Positions 12,836 through 24,366 of a DNA stretch of 64,000 bases are shown here, piece by piece. The translations under genes and the position numbers were made by a program. The stretch comes from Ulota crispa (lineage: Eukaryota > Streptophyta > Bryopsida > Orthotrichales > Orthotrichaceae). The stretch covers positions 1,178,001-1,242,000 of the forward strand of contig OY987243.1 of assembly GCA_963920765.1 (NCBI GenBank), given 5' to 3'. The stretch's first letter is position 1, and every line of letters begins with the position of its first letter. The notes beneath the pieces were generated by a model. It did no database searches. It saw only the letters and a list, made by a program, of their open reading frames with translations, and was not told the origin of the DNA.

Positions 12836-12985
12836 TTCCCAAAGTTCCCACGCAACGTTCCCAAAGTTCCCACGCAACGTTCCCAAAGTTCCCAATGACA
12901 TGCCCAAAGCTTCCATGTGATGTTCCCAATGTTCCTAAGGGAGTTCTCAAAGTTCCCACTTGACGTTACCAAAGTTCCCATAATT
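12836..12985. repeat. Degenerate 23-bp tandem repeat
   Basis: Units of the type GTTCCCAAAGTTCCCACGCA are tandemly repeated, well conserved at the left and decaying to the right. Inside the TIR element. Confidence 0.85.
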
Positions 12986-13546
12986 TGGAGAAAGTAACAA
13001 AGAGTGGTGTGCACAAAAAGAAGGCAACTCTAAATACAAATTAAATGAGATTTAGAATGAGTGAAATTAAAGTGCAGATAACACTATTGGTACCATAACA
13101 CTAAATACCATTATTAGTGTACTGAGAGGAAGGATGTTTTTTTCACCCCAGGGAAGGTCCCTAGAACCTGTTGCTCGTGAAAACCCAGGGCAAGGTGGGG
13201 GCCCGCCCATGCCCGTAAGACATCAAACGGTTTGCTCTCAAAACGTCATGTGCGAGGGCCTAAAGATTGGACGCAAAAAAAGAAACTAGGGACTTACATA
13301 CGGAGCTCCACTCACCAAACAAAATATCCACCAAAGTTCGCACTTTTTGTGTTCCAGTGCAAACACTATAATTCCAATTTTGTGAGCATGGATGGGTGAC
13401 AAAAGAAATAAGAATTTGCGGAGAAGCAGCCAGCCCCAAAAACAGTGCAACAGAAGCACCGCCAGGCGCCAGTTCACCTGCCTTGGCCGCTGTAGCCCAG
13501 CGTTTCGCCAAAATCTTACCTAAATTTAAGCCTGGTGATCATGACA

Positions 13547-13673
13547 CTAGAACCCCATATTAAGCAGATATGGAGTTGTTAGTTATATATGGAGTGTATC
13601 TGGACCAACACAAAGTCCAGATACACTGCACATATAACTGACAACTCCATATCTACTTAATATGGGGTTCTAG
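13547..13673. mobile_element. 127-bp hairpin MITE
   Basis: Near-perfect inverted repeat whose arms start CTAGAACCCCATATTAAG and end with its complement. The arms are about 58 bp and the loop about 10 bp. No coding capacity. The target-site duplication is not clear (GACA-like bases lie on both sides), so the superfamily is unassigned. The compact duplex could also be read as a small-RNA hairpin. Confidence 0.85.
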
Positions 13674-13855
13674 ACATTTTCAGTCAAAATTTGGATGAAT
13701 TTGCTAGGTGCCTGATTGCCTGCCCAAGCGTACATTAAGTTCTCCAAAATCTAAATGGAATATACTATTATTTGTACAGTATATGGATGAATGTGCATTT
13801 TTTGTTGGTTCTATCCATTCTTATTCCATTTTTTCTTACCTACTGGGATTAACTT

Positions 13856-14241
13856 CTGGCCGGGGTTAGATGGCATGCCATTTTGGCGAGGCCCACGCCT
13901 GACACCCTGCCCAGCCCTTGTCCAAACCATTTTCTCTCTCCTCTTCATTCCTCAACTCTAACTTTCAATTTTTGAACTTGTGTTTGAGTCTCTTCACTTG
14001 CTATTGTGCTCCGTGGAACTTGATTCATAATTGGTTCTTTCACTAATGTGCTTATGAACTAGTTACTAACCAAGTTTCAAGGAGCACAATAGCAAGTGAA
14101 GGGGCTCAAATACAAGTTCAAAAACTGAAAGTTAGAGTTGAGGAATGAGGAGAAGAGGAGAGAGAAAATGGTTTGGGCAAGGGCTGGGTAGGGTGTCAGG
14201 CACAGGCCCTAGCCAAAATGGCATGCCATCTAACCCCAGCC
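13856..14241. mobile_element. 386-bp foldback element with 8-bp target duplication
   Basis: The arms (about 175 bp each) pair along their length, starting GGCCGGGGTTAGATGGCA and ending with its near complement. ATTAACTT occurs immediately outside on both sides (13848-13855 and 14242-14249), an 8-bp duplication typical of hAT-mobilised MITEs. The arms contain pyrimidine-rich TCTCTCTCCTCTTC and its complement. No ORF. Confidence 0.85.
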
Positions 14242-14285
14242 ATTAACTTATTGGGTAATTGTTGCGCGACCAGTGAAAAAATAGA

Positions 14286-14616
14286 AGGCCATGGCTACAC
14301 CAAATAGTGCATTTAGGTTGCTCCATACTAATTTCTCGACATTCCGCACTATTTAAATACGTACTGCTGCTACAGTAATTTTCAGCAGTAATAATTGTAA
14401 TAAATAGTTTTTGAAAAACTTGACAACTACTACAACACTATAGAAAGACAAACTAGCAATATCCAAGTTGTAGATCAAGTAAAACCTAAATATAGAAAAA
14501 GTTGCATGCACTTCCAAGTGAACAAGTGGTGGATCATGAGATAACTTTTCAAGGTAAGGCAACCTAATTGTTGAGGCAACCGAAATGCACTATTTGGTGT
14601 ACAGCATAGCCATAGC
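14286..14616. repeat. Inverted-repeat element, about 330 bp
   Basis: ACCAAATAGTGCATTT with the flanking CCATGGCTAC word at 14290-14320 is matched in reverse complement at about 14576-14616. The centre has no coding signal. Flanking duplication not evident. Confidence 0.6.
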
Positions 14617-15512
14617 TGCGGACCGCAATGTAGAGATGAAACGATGACGAAGAAAGACTGCACGGACGAAATGGCCTTTTCTATTTTCATCCATCAGGAT
14701 GTAGTGCAATTGGCAACAGATAAAAACTTTGTTCTCCGTGAATTTTTTTTGGTTCCGGGATATTGACTTCATCAGAGATATCCTTCTTTCTCCTAACTTA
14801 CTGTGTGAGCTAGCTTAGTGTAGATACTACTAAGTTACTTCTCCCTCCAGGATTGTCTCCTTCCGAGAAATCTTTCGCTGCGATAATTCAAAGACTTTCC
14901 TCGTTCATTTTGTGCCTTGACAACTTTGTTCAAACTCTTGGGATTGTTCTATCCCTACTTGAAAGGCTAAAATAAGCTTAGTCACCGTCTCCACAGCTCG
15001 CAATTGAGACTTGCAGACTGACTCACAGTTCCTGGATAGCAGTCTGTGTCGTCGAGTCTGCAGCCACACAGGATGCATGCAAAATCCTAGAGACTGGCAG
15101 TCAGATGTACGAGTCCCTCTCAGACTTAGAGCGTCTACCTTCAAAAGAAGATTCCGCTAGCCACCTGAATTTATTTCTGGAGTTTGGTGCCCAAATTGAC
15201 ATAGGTAGCACAAGTTTAGGTACCCGTTGTAGTTGTAGCAACTGTGGCAACATGAATGTCTTTGTAATAAGCAAATTTTGTGCTAGCAATCTTATTACAA
15301 AATGTGCTCAATTTCAAAATTTAAACCATGAATGATCTGTTAACTCACAAACACCACTATCTTGATTCAAAATATAGACCTAGCATAAACCACTTTATTC
15401 ATGTACCCCTCTCTTCCATGTAAAAGGACAAACATGGCACTAGAAGTTGCACCATGACACTCTCTCTTACAATAATTATAAGCTCAAAATGATGTGTTCT
15501 TTCATATAAATA
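14617..15512. other. Intergenic, no gene seen
   Basis: Slightly more GC-balanced than its surroundings, especially 14830-15190, but no frame shows family similarity or splice-supported exons. Confidence 0.4.
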
Positions 15513-16865
15513 CTAGTATACAGGCACACGCTTTGCGTGAGTTGGACATGTATGGGTAATGCAACATTCAAATTTACAAAAAAACAATGTTCATCTCACA
15601 AATCAATTGGTCTAGAGTTTAATCCTAATGTATTTTACAAAAAGTCAATATCTCACTATTGGTTTAGAGTCTAAGCTTGAAGCACCATCAAGTTGGTTCT
15701 TTTCCCGGGTGGATAACTTAACGCATTTTAGATTTGACAAGCGGCATAATATAGAGAGGGGTTTATTCTTTTGAGGTAATAATTATAAAAAATTTACAAC
15801 TAAGAAAGGGTTCATTCAAATGGCAAAATTGAGTATAAGTAATTTAGGTAGGTTTTAAACATGCCTCATTACTTTTTTTTACAAGTAATTGAGGGGCTAA
15901 TATTGTGGGGTATTCTATGGTCCTACTGTTTTTATGGTGGGCATAGGATATTTGATGTTCCAATGAGGGTGCTAGGTGTTGGGTGATGAAAAATGAGGGC
16001 AACAAATGTGGATGAATGGTTAGGGTTTACTTCATTTTTGAATTAGGGTTTTGTTGATTGGTGTTAGGATGCAAATTCCAGCCTTTGAGGTTTCAACTTG
16101 TTTCATTCACCTTGTGCGCAATAGGGTTTTCTTAATACATACATGTAAACGGAGTTCATTCACATGCTTTGACTCTTAGTTGATTTATTGTTGAATTTTT
16201 GGAGTGAAGAGACATTTCTGATTGCATTGTATATTTCCATAAAGGATTTGATCTTTGTCTTGAAATTACTTACAAAAGCATAGTGCATTCATACCCTAAC
16301 CCCTAAAGCCTAAATTGTCAAATTACTTAACAATTCAAAATTTTCAATTATAGAAAAGATAATCTAAGAAAAAAAATTGTTGAGCCCTTATAAGTAATTA
16401 AAGAGTGTCCTAAAATTGGCCATTTGACCCAATTATGTAATTATAGAGACCCTTTTATTTGCCCAAGGAACTAAATAGCATCCTATAAATTACCCCCTTG
16501 CTGCACATGGGGTACCCAACATACAAAAAGTGATCCACTTGAGGTTCTTTTTGGAAACCAAAAGTAGTAATTGTCCTCATCACAATGCTACTTTTTTATA
16601 CTTTGCTAGGGGACGTTTGGCATTTTGTTGATTTTCTAACACATGGTTGGAGTGAGTTTGGTGTTCTACATTTGAGGCATCCTTTATTGTTCCAACTTCC
16701 ACCAAAAAGTTGTAGAAAATTTTGAAAAGAATATGGTTGGAGGGTGCTTGGTGTTCTATATCTAGGGTATTTTTTATTGCTTCAACTTACACCCAAGAAG
16801 TTCTAGAAGCTTTTAGAAAAGGGCGCAGAGTCAGTAAGGGTTAGGCTCCCACTTAGTAGTATAGA
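15513..16865 (-). mobile_element. Non-autonomous Helitron, copy 1
   Basis: On the minus strand the element begins TCTATACTACTAAGTGGGAG at 16865 and ends GCCTGTATACTAG at 15513. The 3' end is preceded by a 13-nt palindromic hairpin CACGCAAAGCGTG (15527-15539), 10 nt before the CTAG terminus. The flanking bases are A (5') and T (3'), as expected for Helitron insertion between A and T. There is no Rep/helicase ORF. A shorter relative lies at 26222-26711, lacking about 840 bp of the middle (roughly 15700-16540 of this copy). Confidence 0.9.
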
Positions 16866-16877
16866 TAGAAAAGGTTG

Positions 16878-16881
<4 letters not shown>

Positions 16882-16947
<66 letters not shown>
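16882..16947. repeat. (TA)n microsatellite
   Basis: About 66 bp of uninterrupted TA, 17 bp outside the Helitron 5' end; GAAAAGGTTGTAT-like words flank it on both sides. Confidence 0.98.
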
Positions 16948-16950
<3 letters not shown>

Positions 16951-17615
16951 AAAGTTGTATTCTTGCAACTAGTTGTATTCTTTTATTATAGACTTGTTTA
17001 CGTACCCGCTAAGCCAATGGAGGCAACAAAAATACCCTTGCTATAAATGAATTTTGCAATAGCAATCTTATCACAAAATGTGCCAATTTAAAAATTCAAA
17101 TTGTTTCACTTACAAGTGCTAGCAATCTAAATCAAAGGAAAGCCTCACTATAAACCACATTACGCATGTACCCCTCTCTCTCATTTTTTACTTTTGCTCA
17201 AATTTTATACTTCGGTTAAATTTGTACTCTACTCAATTTTTAAACTTTTTTACTTTGGTTAAACTTGTACTCTACTCTATTTTTAGGTATTGTCTTGTTA
17301 AACTTTTTTACTGCTACATGCATGGAATGCAACTCACCAAAACTCTCTGCTTTTCATTCAATATAGGATTCTTTTATGTCTATTAAAAAAGATTGTATTC
17401 TTTTTATTTATAAATAAGACCGGCACTCTGCTCTACTTTTAGGCAGAAAGCAAGCTAAAAATGGATTCATCAAAGTATCAAACCGACACACACACATGCA
17501 CACACACACAAGCACCCAATTCTTTTGTATAATAAGATATAGAAAATCAAGCTTGAGATAGTTTTGATTCCCAAACATGTAATGACATATTATGGCCTAA
17601 TTTAGATGAAATCAA
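16948..17615. other. Intergenic, no gene seen
   Basis: AT-rich with CA-repeat traces (about 17487-17511). No ORF of note. Confidence 0.4.
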
Positions 17616-18511
17616 CCCCTAAAGGACCTAAGGTATGTTCAATGGACACTTGAGAACTTGGGTAAGTTCATGCAAAGTTAATTTGTGTTCTCAAAATTGT
17701 TACAAAATGTGTAAATATGTATCTTCCAAGTGGAAATGTAATTTTTTCCCAATTGGATGCCCAATTCAAAAGTTATGCCGCTTAAAAGAATTTGGGTAGC
17801 TCAAACAACTTTGGCATCTTTGGAGAATCTTATGCTAAAACTCTTATCAACTTTTGGGATTTGGCATGTTTCTAACTAACTCAATATGACACAATTGTCA
17901 CAAGAAAAAAAAAAAAAAAAAAAAAAAACACACTAAGATCTCACATCACCTTCCTAGAGGAGTCAAACTTTGTTAACTATGTCCGAGCAATTTCAAGAAG
18001 AATTATTCTCTTCTAACTTCAAGCTCTATTATCTTTCAAGTTGTAAATTCAAAGCTCTTGCAATTTTTTTCACATGTTCCAAATGTTTTTTTTTAACTTT
18101 TCCTTATTCAAAATTCATGAATGAAGCTTCCTCATTACACAAAAAATCATGAAAGAGTGACCAATATGTTGCAAATTCACTTAACCTCTTTGCAGTGCAG
18201 GGTGATTTAGTATAAGCTAAATCGTATATTCTTTTGAAACTTTTAGAGCAAAAAATTTACTCCAAGGGGCTCAAAGTCTATTGACCTTGAATGAAAAAAC
18301 GTTATTTTTCTCATTTCAAACATTATAATCTTACAATCCACACGGTTAAATGGGCTGAAATTTTTTGCACTTTTTTTTTTTTTTTTTTGTAATACACTTT
18401 TGTACACTTGAAATTCAGAAAAACAAAAAAAAAGCAAAAAAAATCAACAAGGGTGATGCACTAAAAGTTTTTGAGAAATTTTCTACAAAAAACACCCTTG
18501 GTCTTTAGGAG
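17616..18511. mobile_element. TTAA-flanked TIR element, copy A (896 bp)
   Basis: Left end CCCCTAAAGGACCTAAGG follows TCAA (a decayed TTAA). The right end CCCTTGGTCTTTAGGAG is followed by TTAA. The interior contains no transposase ORF but is homologous in reverse orientation to the element at 53660-54610, for example GGAGAATCTTATGCTAAAAC near 17823. TTAA targets with CCC-starting TIRs are known for piggyBac and Sola3 superfamilies; the assignment here is inference. Confidence 0.75.
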
Positions 18512-19929
18512 TTAATTGATAACTTTCAAATAAATAGGGGTAGTTACCTTTTCCAATAATAAAATTTCTATGACAAATGAGAAGTTGTGGAGTGGAAACA
18601 AGAGCCACTTGGAGCACTTTTTTGAGAAGAGACTATGACTCCACTTTTGTGGATGATGGAGAATGAGTTTACCTCAAAAATGGTGATGTAGTAAGAAAGC
18701 AAGTTGCATCCATACATTCCAACCAAGGTCTCCAACTGCAAGGAAGCAAGTAGAGCAAGATGAAAAAGAGGCATGCATTGATGAAAACTTAATTTGCTAA
18801 AATCTCTTCACACCCATTCTTTTACTTTAAAGGTGACAAAAGAAAACTTCTCAATCCTTAAAAAATGAGACCTTTGCAAATCAAGAAAAAAGTTCAACAT
18901 CCCCATTCTTTAAAGATTGAGAATGAGACAAAGCAAGTGTGATTACCTCTGATATTTTAGTTGTGCTTTATATGTTATATCCATTCCACTCTCTATTATT
19001 TTTTGATAGAACATGAAACCACAAATTGATTATTATTTCTAGATTAATTGCAGACTGATAATCAGTACTTTTTTTACAGAGTTTTCCATTTCCATTTGGG
19101 TTTATAATGTGAAGCTCTGACTAGTTATGGTGATTTTGTAAAAGAAGTATCTCACGTGTTGCTTGAACTTAAATTGAACGGCCGCTTCTTGAAGAAGAAA
19201 AGTCAATATTTGAGGTGAAGCTCGTTTGTGTGCTTTGAAACAAGAAATGTTCTAAGAAAAAAACTTTGAAAATTCTCATGGTACTTGAAATTCTCATCGT
19301 ACAATTATTCAAAATCTGAAATAAATATCAAATTACATGTACATAGTGTAGTTTTTAGAAATTCTCTTTGCAAATATTATGTGGTTTGGTGAATAAAGCA
19401 TTTTTTTTTGCTTCAAAACCACATTTTTCGTTTGAAAATATCTTTTCAAAAATGTTTTTGAGGAATCAGCTAGATAATATTTTTAGAAAACTACCATTCC
19501 TAGAGATTCACATTGTAAATATTAAAGATTTTTTTTTATAAAATCATCAATCTTCGATCTATAATTCAATTTAGAGTTGTTGGTTTAATATTTGGTTCTA
19601 AATTATTGAATAAATATTGGGAAGTGCTTAGGTAAAAACTATTAAATAGATGTGATTAATACCAAGCAGTGGTTTAAATATCATCATTTGATTGTCCTTC
19701 TAAAAAACCTTTTTTAACACATTTTTGCTTATTTTTGAAGCCCCGACTATATTTAAGTCCTTAATAAACTAATGATGTATTTCTTTGAACCATAGTTGTT
19801 TCACACGCTTGTTAGTTTTGGATGCTATGAGTCTAAACGATTGCTTTGCAAGGAGCCATAAAGGCTTATATAATGCTTTCTATCATATACAAATATCGTT
19901 TAACAATGCTTCTTCATTATGTGATTTAG
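18512..19929. other. Intergenic, no gene seen
   Basis: Strongly AT-rich; short ORFs only, none with recognisable motifs. Confidence 0.4.
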
Positions 19930-20049
19930 GATATGTTCACACTTGGTGTTAAGGGTAGTACTAGTCAAGGAAATTAGATGCACTTGGATATAACTTTAAA
20001 CTGTATTCATATTGCAAATATTCCTCCTAACATTAAATGTGAACATATT
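19930..20049. repeat. 120-bp element with about 20-bp terminal inverted repeats
   Basis: ATATGTTCACACTTGGTGTT at the left and AACATTAAATGTGAACATAT at the right form inverted termini around about 80 bp of AT-rich DNA. It lies 11 bp from the Helitron remnant that begins at 20061. Confidence 0.6.
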
Positions 20050-20069
20050 TTTATTTTTCACTAGTACAT

Positions 20070-20551
20070 GGTATCAAGGACAGACTCAAAGACAAGAATA
20101 CAGTAGAGGACACGTAGAATCAAGACAAAAACTCAGAAGTGTATTTAGAACCAAGGCTAGAGAAGTGTATTAGATGGTAGCAATATAAGGCAAGGCTAAG
20201 GCTTGAAGGCCAAAGACTAAAGCGGTAAGATGAATTGTTGAGATTAAAGAACATCTCAGGTTTGACTCTTTTATATACTAGAGATTGAAGCTTGTCCGTC
20301 AAGCTTGGAAGTTGTTTGAGAAGCTTCCTTTGACTTGGATGGCACTTGAGCTGTTTTTACTAGGTAGAAAGCTTCTTGAGAAGCTTCGAATTTTCTAGAA
20401 CCTTTTATGAACTTCTAACATATTAGAACATTTTATGACCTTCTAAAACATTTTATAACCTTCTAGAACATTTTATAACCTTCTAGTATCTTATAGATGA
20501 TTCTATGAAATTCTATGATTGAAGCATTAGTTAATCGATTATATCCGTGAC
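20070..20551 (-). repeat. 3' LTR of the gypsy relic
   Basis: About 480 bp, matching 25802-26217 along its length (ACTCAAAGACAAGAATACAG, GGCACTTGAG). It contains several extra 20-bp units of the AACCTTCTAGAACATTTTAT type (20395-20495), which explain its greater length. Confidence 0.88.
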
Positions 20552-21449
20552 ATTACCTCCCCTTCTAGCTCTGAGATCCTTCAAAAAGTTCGTGTAGTTG
20601 TTGCTCTTGGCTTTGTGTGTTGCTGTTCATAAAATTCTTGAATTTTCAAAGGCACGCTTGTTAAATTTGAAGCTGGTTCCCATATACGCTTGCTAATCGG
20701 GTAGTTGCATCAATTAACAAAATATTCGACTTGCCGTCTCTAAATCCTTGAATCTAAATTCTTTTTAGTTTTATATTTATTAATGCTATCCACTTCAACG
20801 CAAGACAGTGGAGGTTGAATTCTTCCAAGAAAGTTAGATTCTCTGTAGGTTTCTAAGAGTGAAAACGCAAAATTCATTAAAAAGGTGAAAACACGTGTAC
20901 CATTTTATATTTCATTTTAATCTCAAATACCCTTTTAAACTAAATTCGAAGGTATTAGATTCAGTTTGAGCTACTAAGATCTTTCCACTCACAAATTCCT
21001 CCTCTCAAGTGAGGCCACGTATACCTATAAAAAATGTTGGAGCTTGAATTAGAGTGACTATCCTAATCCTGCAAAAGTTACAAAATGTAAGTATTTTCCC
21101 TTTTGAATGAATATCACGTTGTAATATGAAACACTAGATGTACCTTCATTATTACTGGTAATTGTAGTCAATATACAACAGCATTGATTTGATTTTTAAT
21201 ATTAAACAGTCCAATCCGGCAATATTCAAGTTTGTTGATTGAACGAATCGTCTTAATATTACGTCATAGTAACCATATTTTTTTACCTACTTGAAACTGC
21301 AGTTGCTCTTTTTTTCTCATATCCATAAACTCTTTGTATCGTATTTGAGTTTTTTTTAAATGAGCTTTCATTGTTGTATGTCGCTTTTGTGAACGCATTG
21401 TCAAATTTTCTACCACAGGGCTCTCTCCTCTCTAAGCTGTTAGTATGTC
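20552..21449. other. Region between integrase remnant and 3' LTR
   Basis: Probably the integrase C-terminal extension and the polypurine-tract area of the gypsy relic; too decayed for any frame to be assigned. Confidence 0.35.
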
Positions 21450-24366
21450 GATTTTTGGATGATGTCCATAATTCACGTAAAATAGAGTTTCTTGAGTTGA
21501 TACATATTTATTATTGTTGTATACAAACTCTGTAAGCGGTAACAAAGACACCAAATCGTCTTGTTGATAATTTATGATATACCGTAAATATTGCTCCAAT
21601 ATTTGATTTACGCGTTTGATCTGTCCATCTAATTAAGGATGAAATGTCAAAGAAAGTTTGATTTTTACTTGTAAAACTTCAAATAGTGATTGCCAGAATT
21701 TGGAGATGAACTTCAGGTCTCTGTCAGACACAATGTTTTCAAATAATCCATGATATCGATAAATATTGTCGACAAAGAGCTTAGTTATTTCTTCTCCAGT
21801 GATTGTGTACTTGCATGGAATAAATTGTATAATCTTTAAAAACTGATCGACTATCACACAAACAGAATTAAACTTAGCCAAAAGTTATAAATTTGTAATA
21901 AAATCTATAAGAAATAGATAATCAAGGCTATTTTGGCACTGGTAAAAATTGTAAAAGTCCGTATGGCCTATATTGCAGATTTTCGGAGCGAAAACATATG
22001 CCACAAGATAGATTAAACTCTTTGATGGTCTTCCTCATCTGTGGCTACCAAAAATCTAGAAAAATAAGTTTAAACGTCTTATTGAATCAGAATGTTCAAC
22101 GGCTAGAAGATTGTGGCATGCTTGTATGATTTGAAAGCGGCGTAATGCATTTGGAATGTATAGACGTTCTTCAAATTATAAAATCTGATTTTCAAACTTG
22201 AATTCAGTGGAATCTTCTGCGGAGTTGTTGGAATATTGTTTGATATCAAACACTAATACATCTGTAGTTGATGTTGCTTGGATTTTGTCTAAAAAACTGG
22301 AATCAGCTGGAAATGAGACTTGGGCTGCTCGTAAATAGAGGCATTCAGGCTTTTAGAGCTTCATCCGTTATTGATCATATGCTGTTTTCCTTTTTTTAGG
22401 CATAGGATTGGATTTTCTAAATAAGACATTAAATAACCTTTGTTGCTTTCCGGATCAATACATGATATCAAAGTCAAATCTAGATAAAGACATACTCCAA
22501 CAAGCTTGACGACGGTTCAAGACACAAGTAGACATGAAATATTCAAGATTTTTGTGATCAATATATACTATCACCTGGTGTACAACGCCTTTGAAAAAGT
22601 GACGCCATTTTTTGAAAGAATCCACAATTGCAAGCAGCTCTTTATCGTGGATTTCATAGTTGATTTCTGTTGCGCTGAATTTTCTTGAGTGAAAAGCAAC
22701 TAGATGGAGTTTCATGTCTTCTTCTTGTTGCGATAATACCACGCTCAATGCAAATTTTGAAGCATCTATCTCTAAAAAAAATGGTTTGGAAAAAATCTAG
22801 ATGTACCAAGATCGGGACTGTAATAAAAAATTTCTTCAGTATTTGAAAAGCCTTGTTTGCTTCTTGACTTCAATCCAATTTGTCTTTGCATGTAAACCGC
22901 GTAAGTAGAATGGTAATCTAATAATAATTTTTGATGAAGATTTGAAATAAATTTGCAAAATCAAAGAAACACTGAACATTGCGTACTGTTTTTGGTGTTG
23001 TCTAATCTAATATGACTTGAATTTTCTTGGAATCCATTGAAATACCGTCACTTGATACAACATAGCCAAGAAACTTGACTTGAGTAGTGTAGAAATCACA
23101 TTCTTTGAACTTGGCGTATAATCCAATGTTGCAAAGCTTTTCAAGTACTAGCTTTACATGCTCTTCATATTGCATTGAATCTTTAAAATATATTGAAATA
23201 ATGTCTAGATAGCAGACAACAATTTTGTTTAGAAACTCTTAAAATACATCATTCATAAGGTATTAATAGATTGCCGGTGCATTTGTAAGTCCAAAGAGCA
23301 TTACGTAGTATTCAAAGTGTTTATACCTTGTTTGAAAAATGGTCTTCTATTTATCACCTTCTTTGGTTTGTACAAAATTGTACACTCTCTAAAATCATTT
23401 TTGGTATAAATCTCTGTTTATCTAATTTGATCAAGAAGTCTGCTGATTAGAAATAATGAATATCAATTTTTAATTGTAACTTTGTTGAGGCCTCAGTAAT
23501 TCATGCACATTTGTAAAAAATCCATTTTTTTTTTTCATAAATAAAAGAGTTGCACTAACTGAAGACTTAAAGTGTCGCTTAAAAATTTTGCCAAAATTTT
23601 CATCAAGATATTTTCTTAATGCAAAAAGCTTGTTAAGCGATAGATTATAAATGGGTCCAAAAAGTGATTGTGCACTTTGTTCAAGATCGATAGTACAGTC
23701 ATATAACCGATGCTTGGGCAAAGTATTTGCATTCTTCTTTTTAAATACATCTGGATATTTTTTGTACTCTTCTGGAAGCATGATTGTCTTGGTAATTAGT
23801 TCAGATATTAGAATAGCATATGCAACAAATATATCACCGTCTTTGGTGACTTACATAAACGCTTGAGCTTCAACAAATAAATATTTTGACATTTTCTGGT
23901 CAGAAGGTTTATCAGATTTAATCATTGGTTTATTTGTAAAAGGTTTTTTAGGAAAAAATATAACAATACGGTTTGCTCAATCAATTTGGTGATTATACTT
24001 TTTAAGCCAAAAAATTCCTAAAATCATAAGATTGAATAGAAAACAGATAACATTGTAAACTACATGGTTACTATGGTTTTCTGTTACTATCTGTAAGAGA
24101 GTCGTTTTGTAGATAATATTGTCAAAAGATAGCGGTCGTCGATCAATAACTTTAACGTGAATGGCCTTTGACTTTTGAACTATGGGAATTGTATGTAATT
24201 TTACAAATAGTTTATTTGCAAAACATGTTGAGGTTTTGGAATCTATCAAAGCATGGACTTTAATACTTTTAGAACCTAAATTAATTAATATGGTAAGACA
24301 ATGAGCAGGATTTTCAGATAATATACAACTTGAAAATGTCAAAGTTATTGTAGGATTCAGTTGCAC
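21450..24366 (-). pseudogene. gag-pol relic: protease, RT, RNase H, integrase
   Basis: Minus-strand blocks, from upstream: a retropepsin-like piece with ALIDSKTSTCF in place of ALIDSGA (about 24240); RT N-part with YDCTIDLE and FGPIYNLS (about 23690); RT core with YLDII where YLDD is required (about 23210); RNase H with FSATEINYEIHDKELLAI (about 22660) and VYIDHKNLEYF; integrase with VIVDQFLKIIQFIPCK and IVSDRDLKF (21880-21720), then FHP, a TAA stop, and LDGQIKRVNQILEQYL (about 21620). Several further stops lie between RT and RNase H. The LPKHR-YDC-IDLE and PIYNLS style resembles chromovirus-type gypsy elements shared by fungi and seed-free plants. The element cannot encode an active polymerase: the RT motif and the protease motif are both altered. 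Confidence 0.85.

Larger units (their letters stand above)
11850..13119. mobile_element. 1.27-kb non-autonomous TIR element containing two tandem-repeat blocks
   Basis: The ends form a near-perfect 24-bp terminal inverted repeat: CACTAATAATGGTATTTAGT at 11850 and its complement ending at 13119. TA lies directly outside both ends. TA duplication would suggest a Tc1/mariner-like mobiliser, while the CACTA start would suggest CACTA. It lacks the AAGAAA that follows CACTA in the two better CACTA copies of this window (27653, 56444), and the outer three bases do not match, so the class is open. Inside are the TAGTGTTA word several times, a TCCAAAA minisatellite and a degenerate 23-bp array. No transposase. 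Confidence 0.7.
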
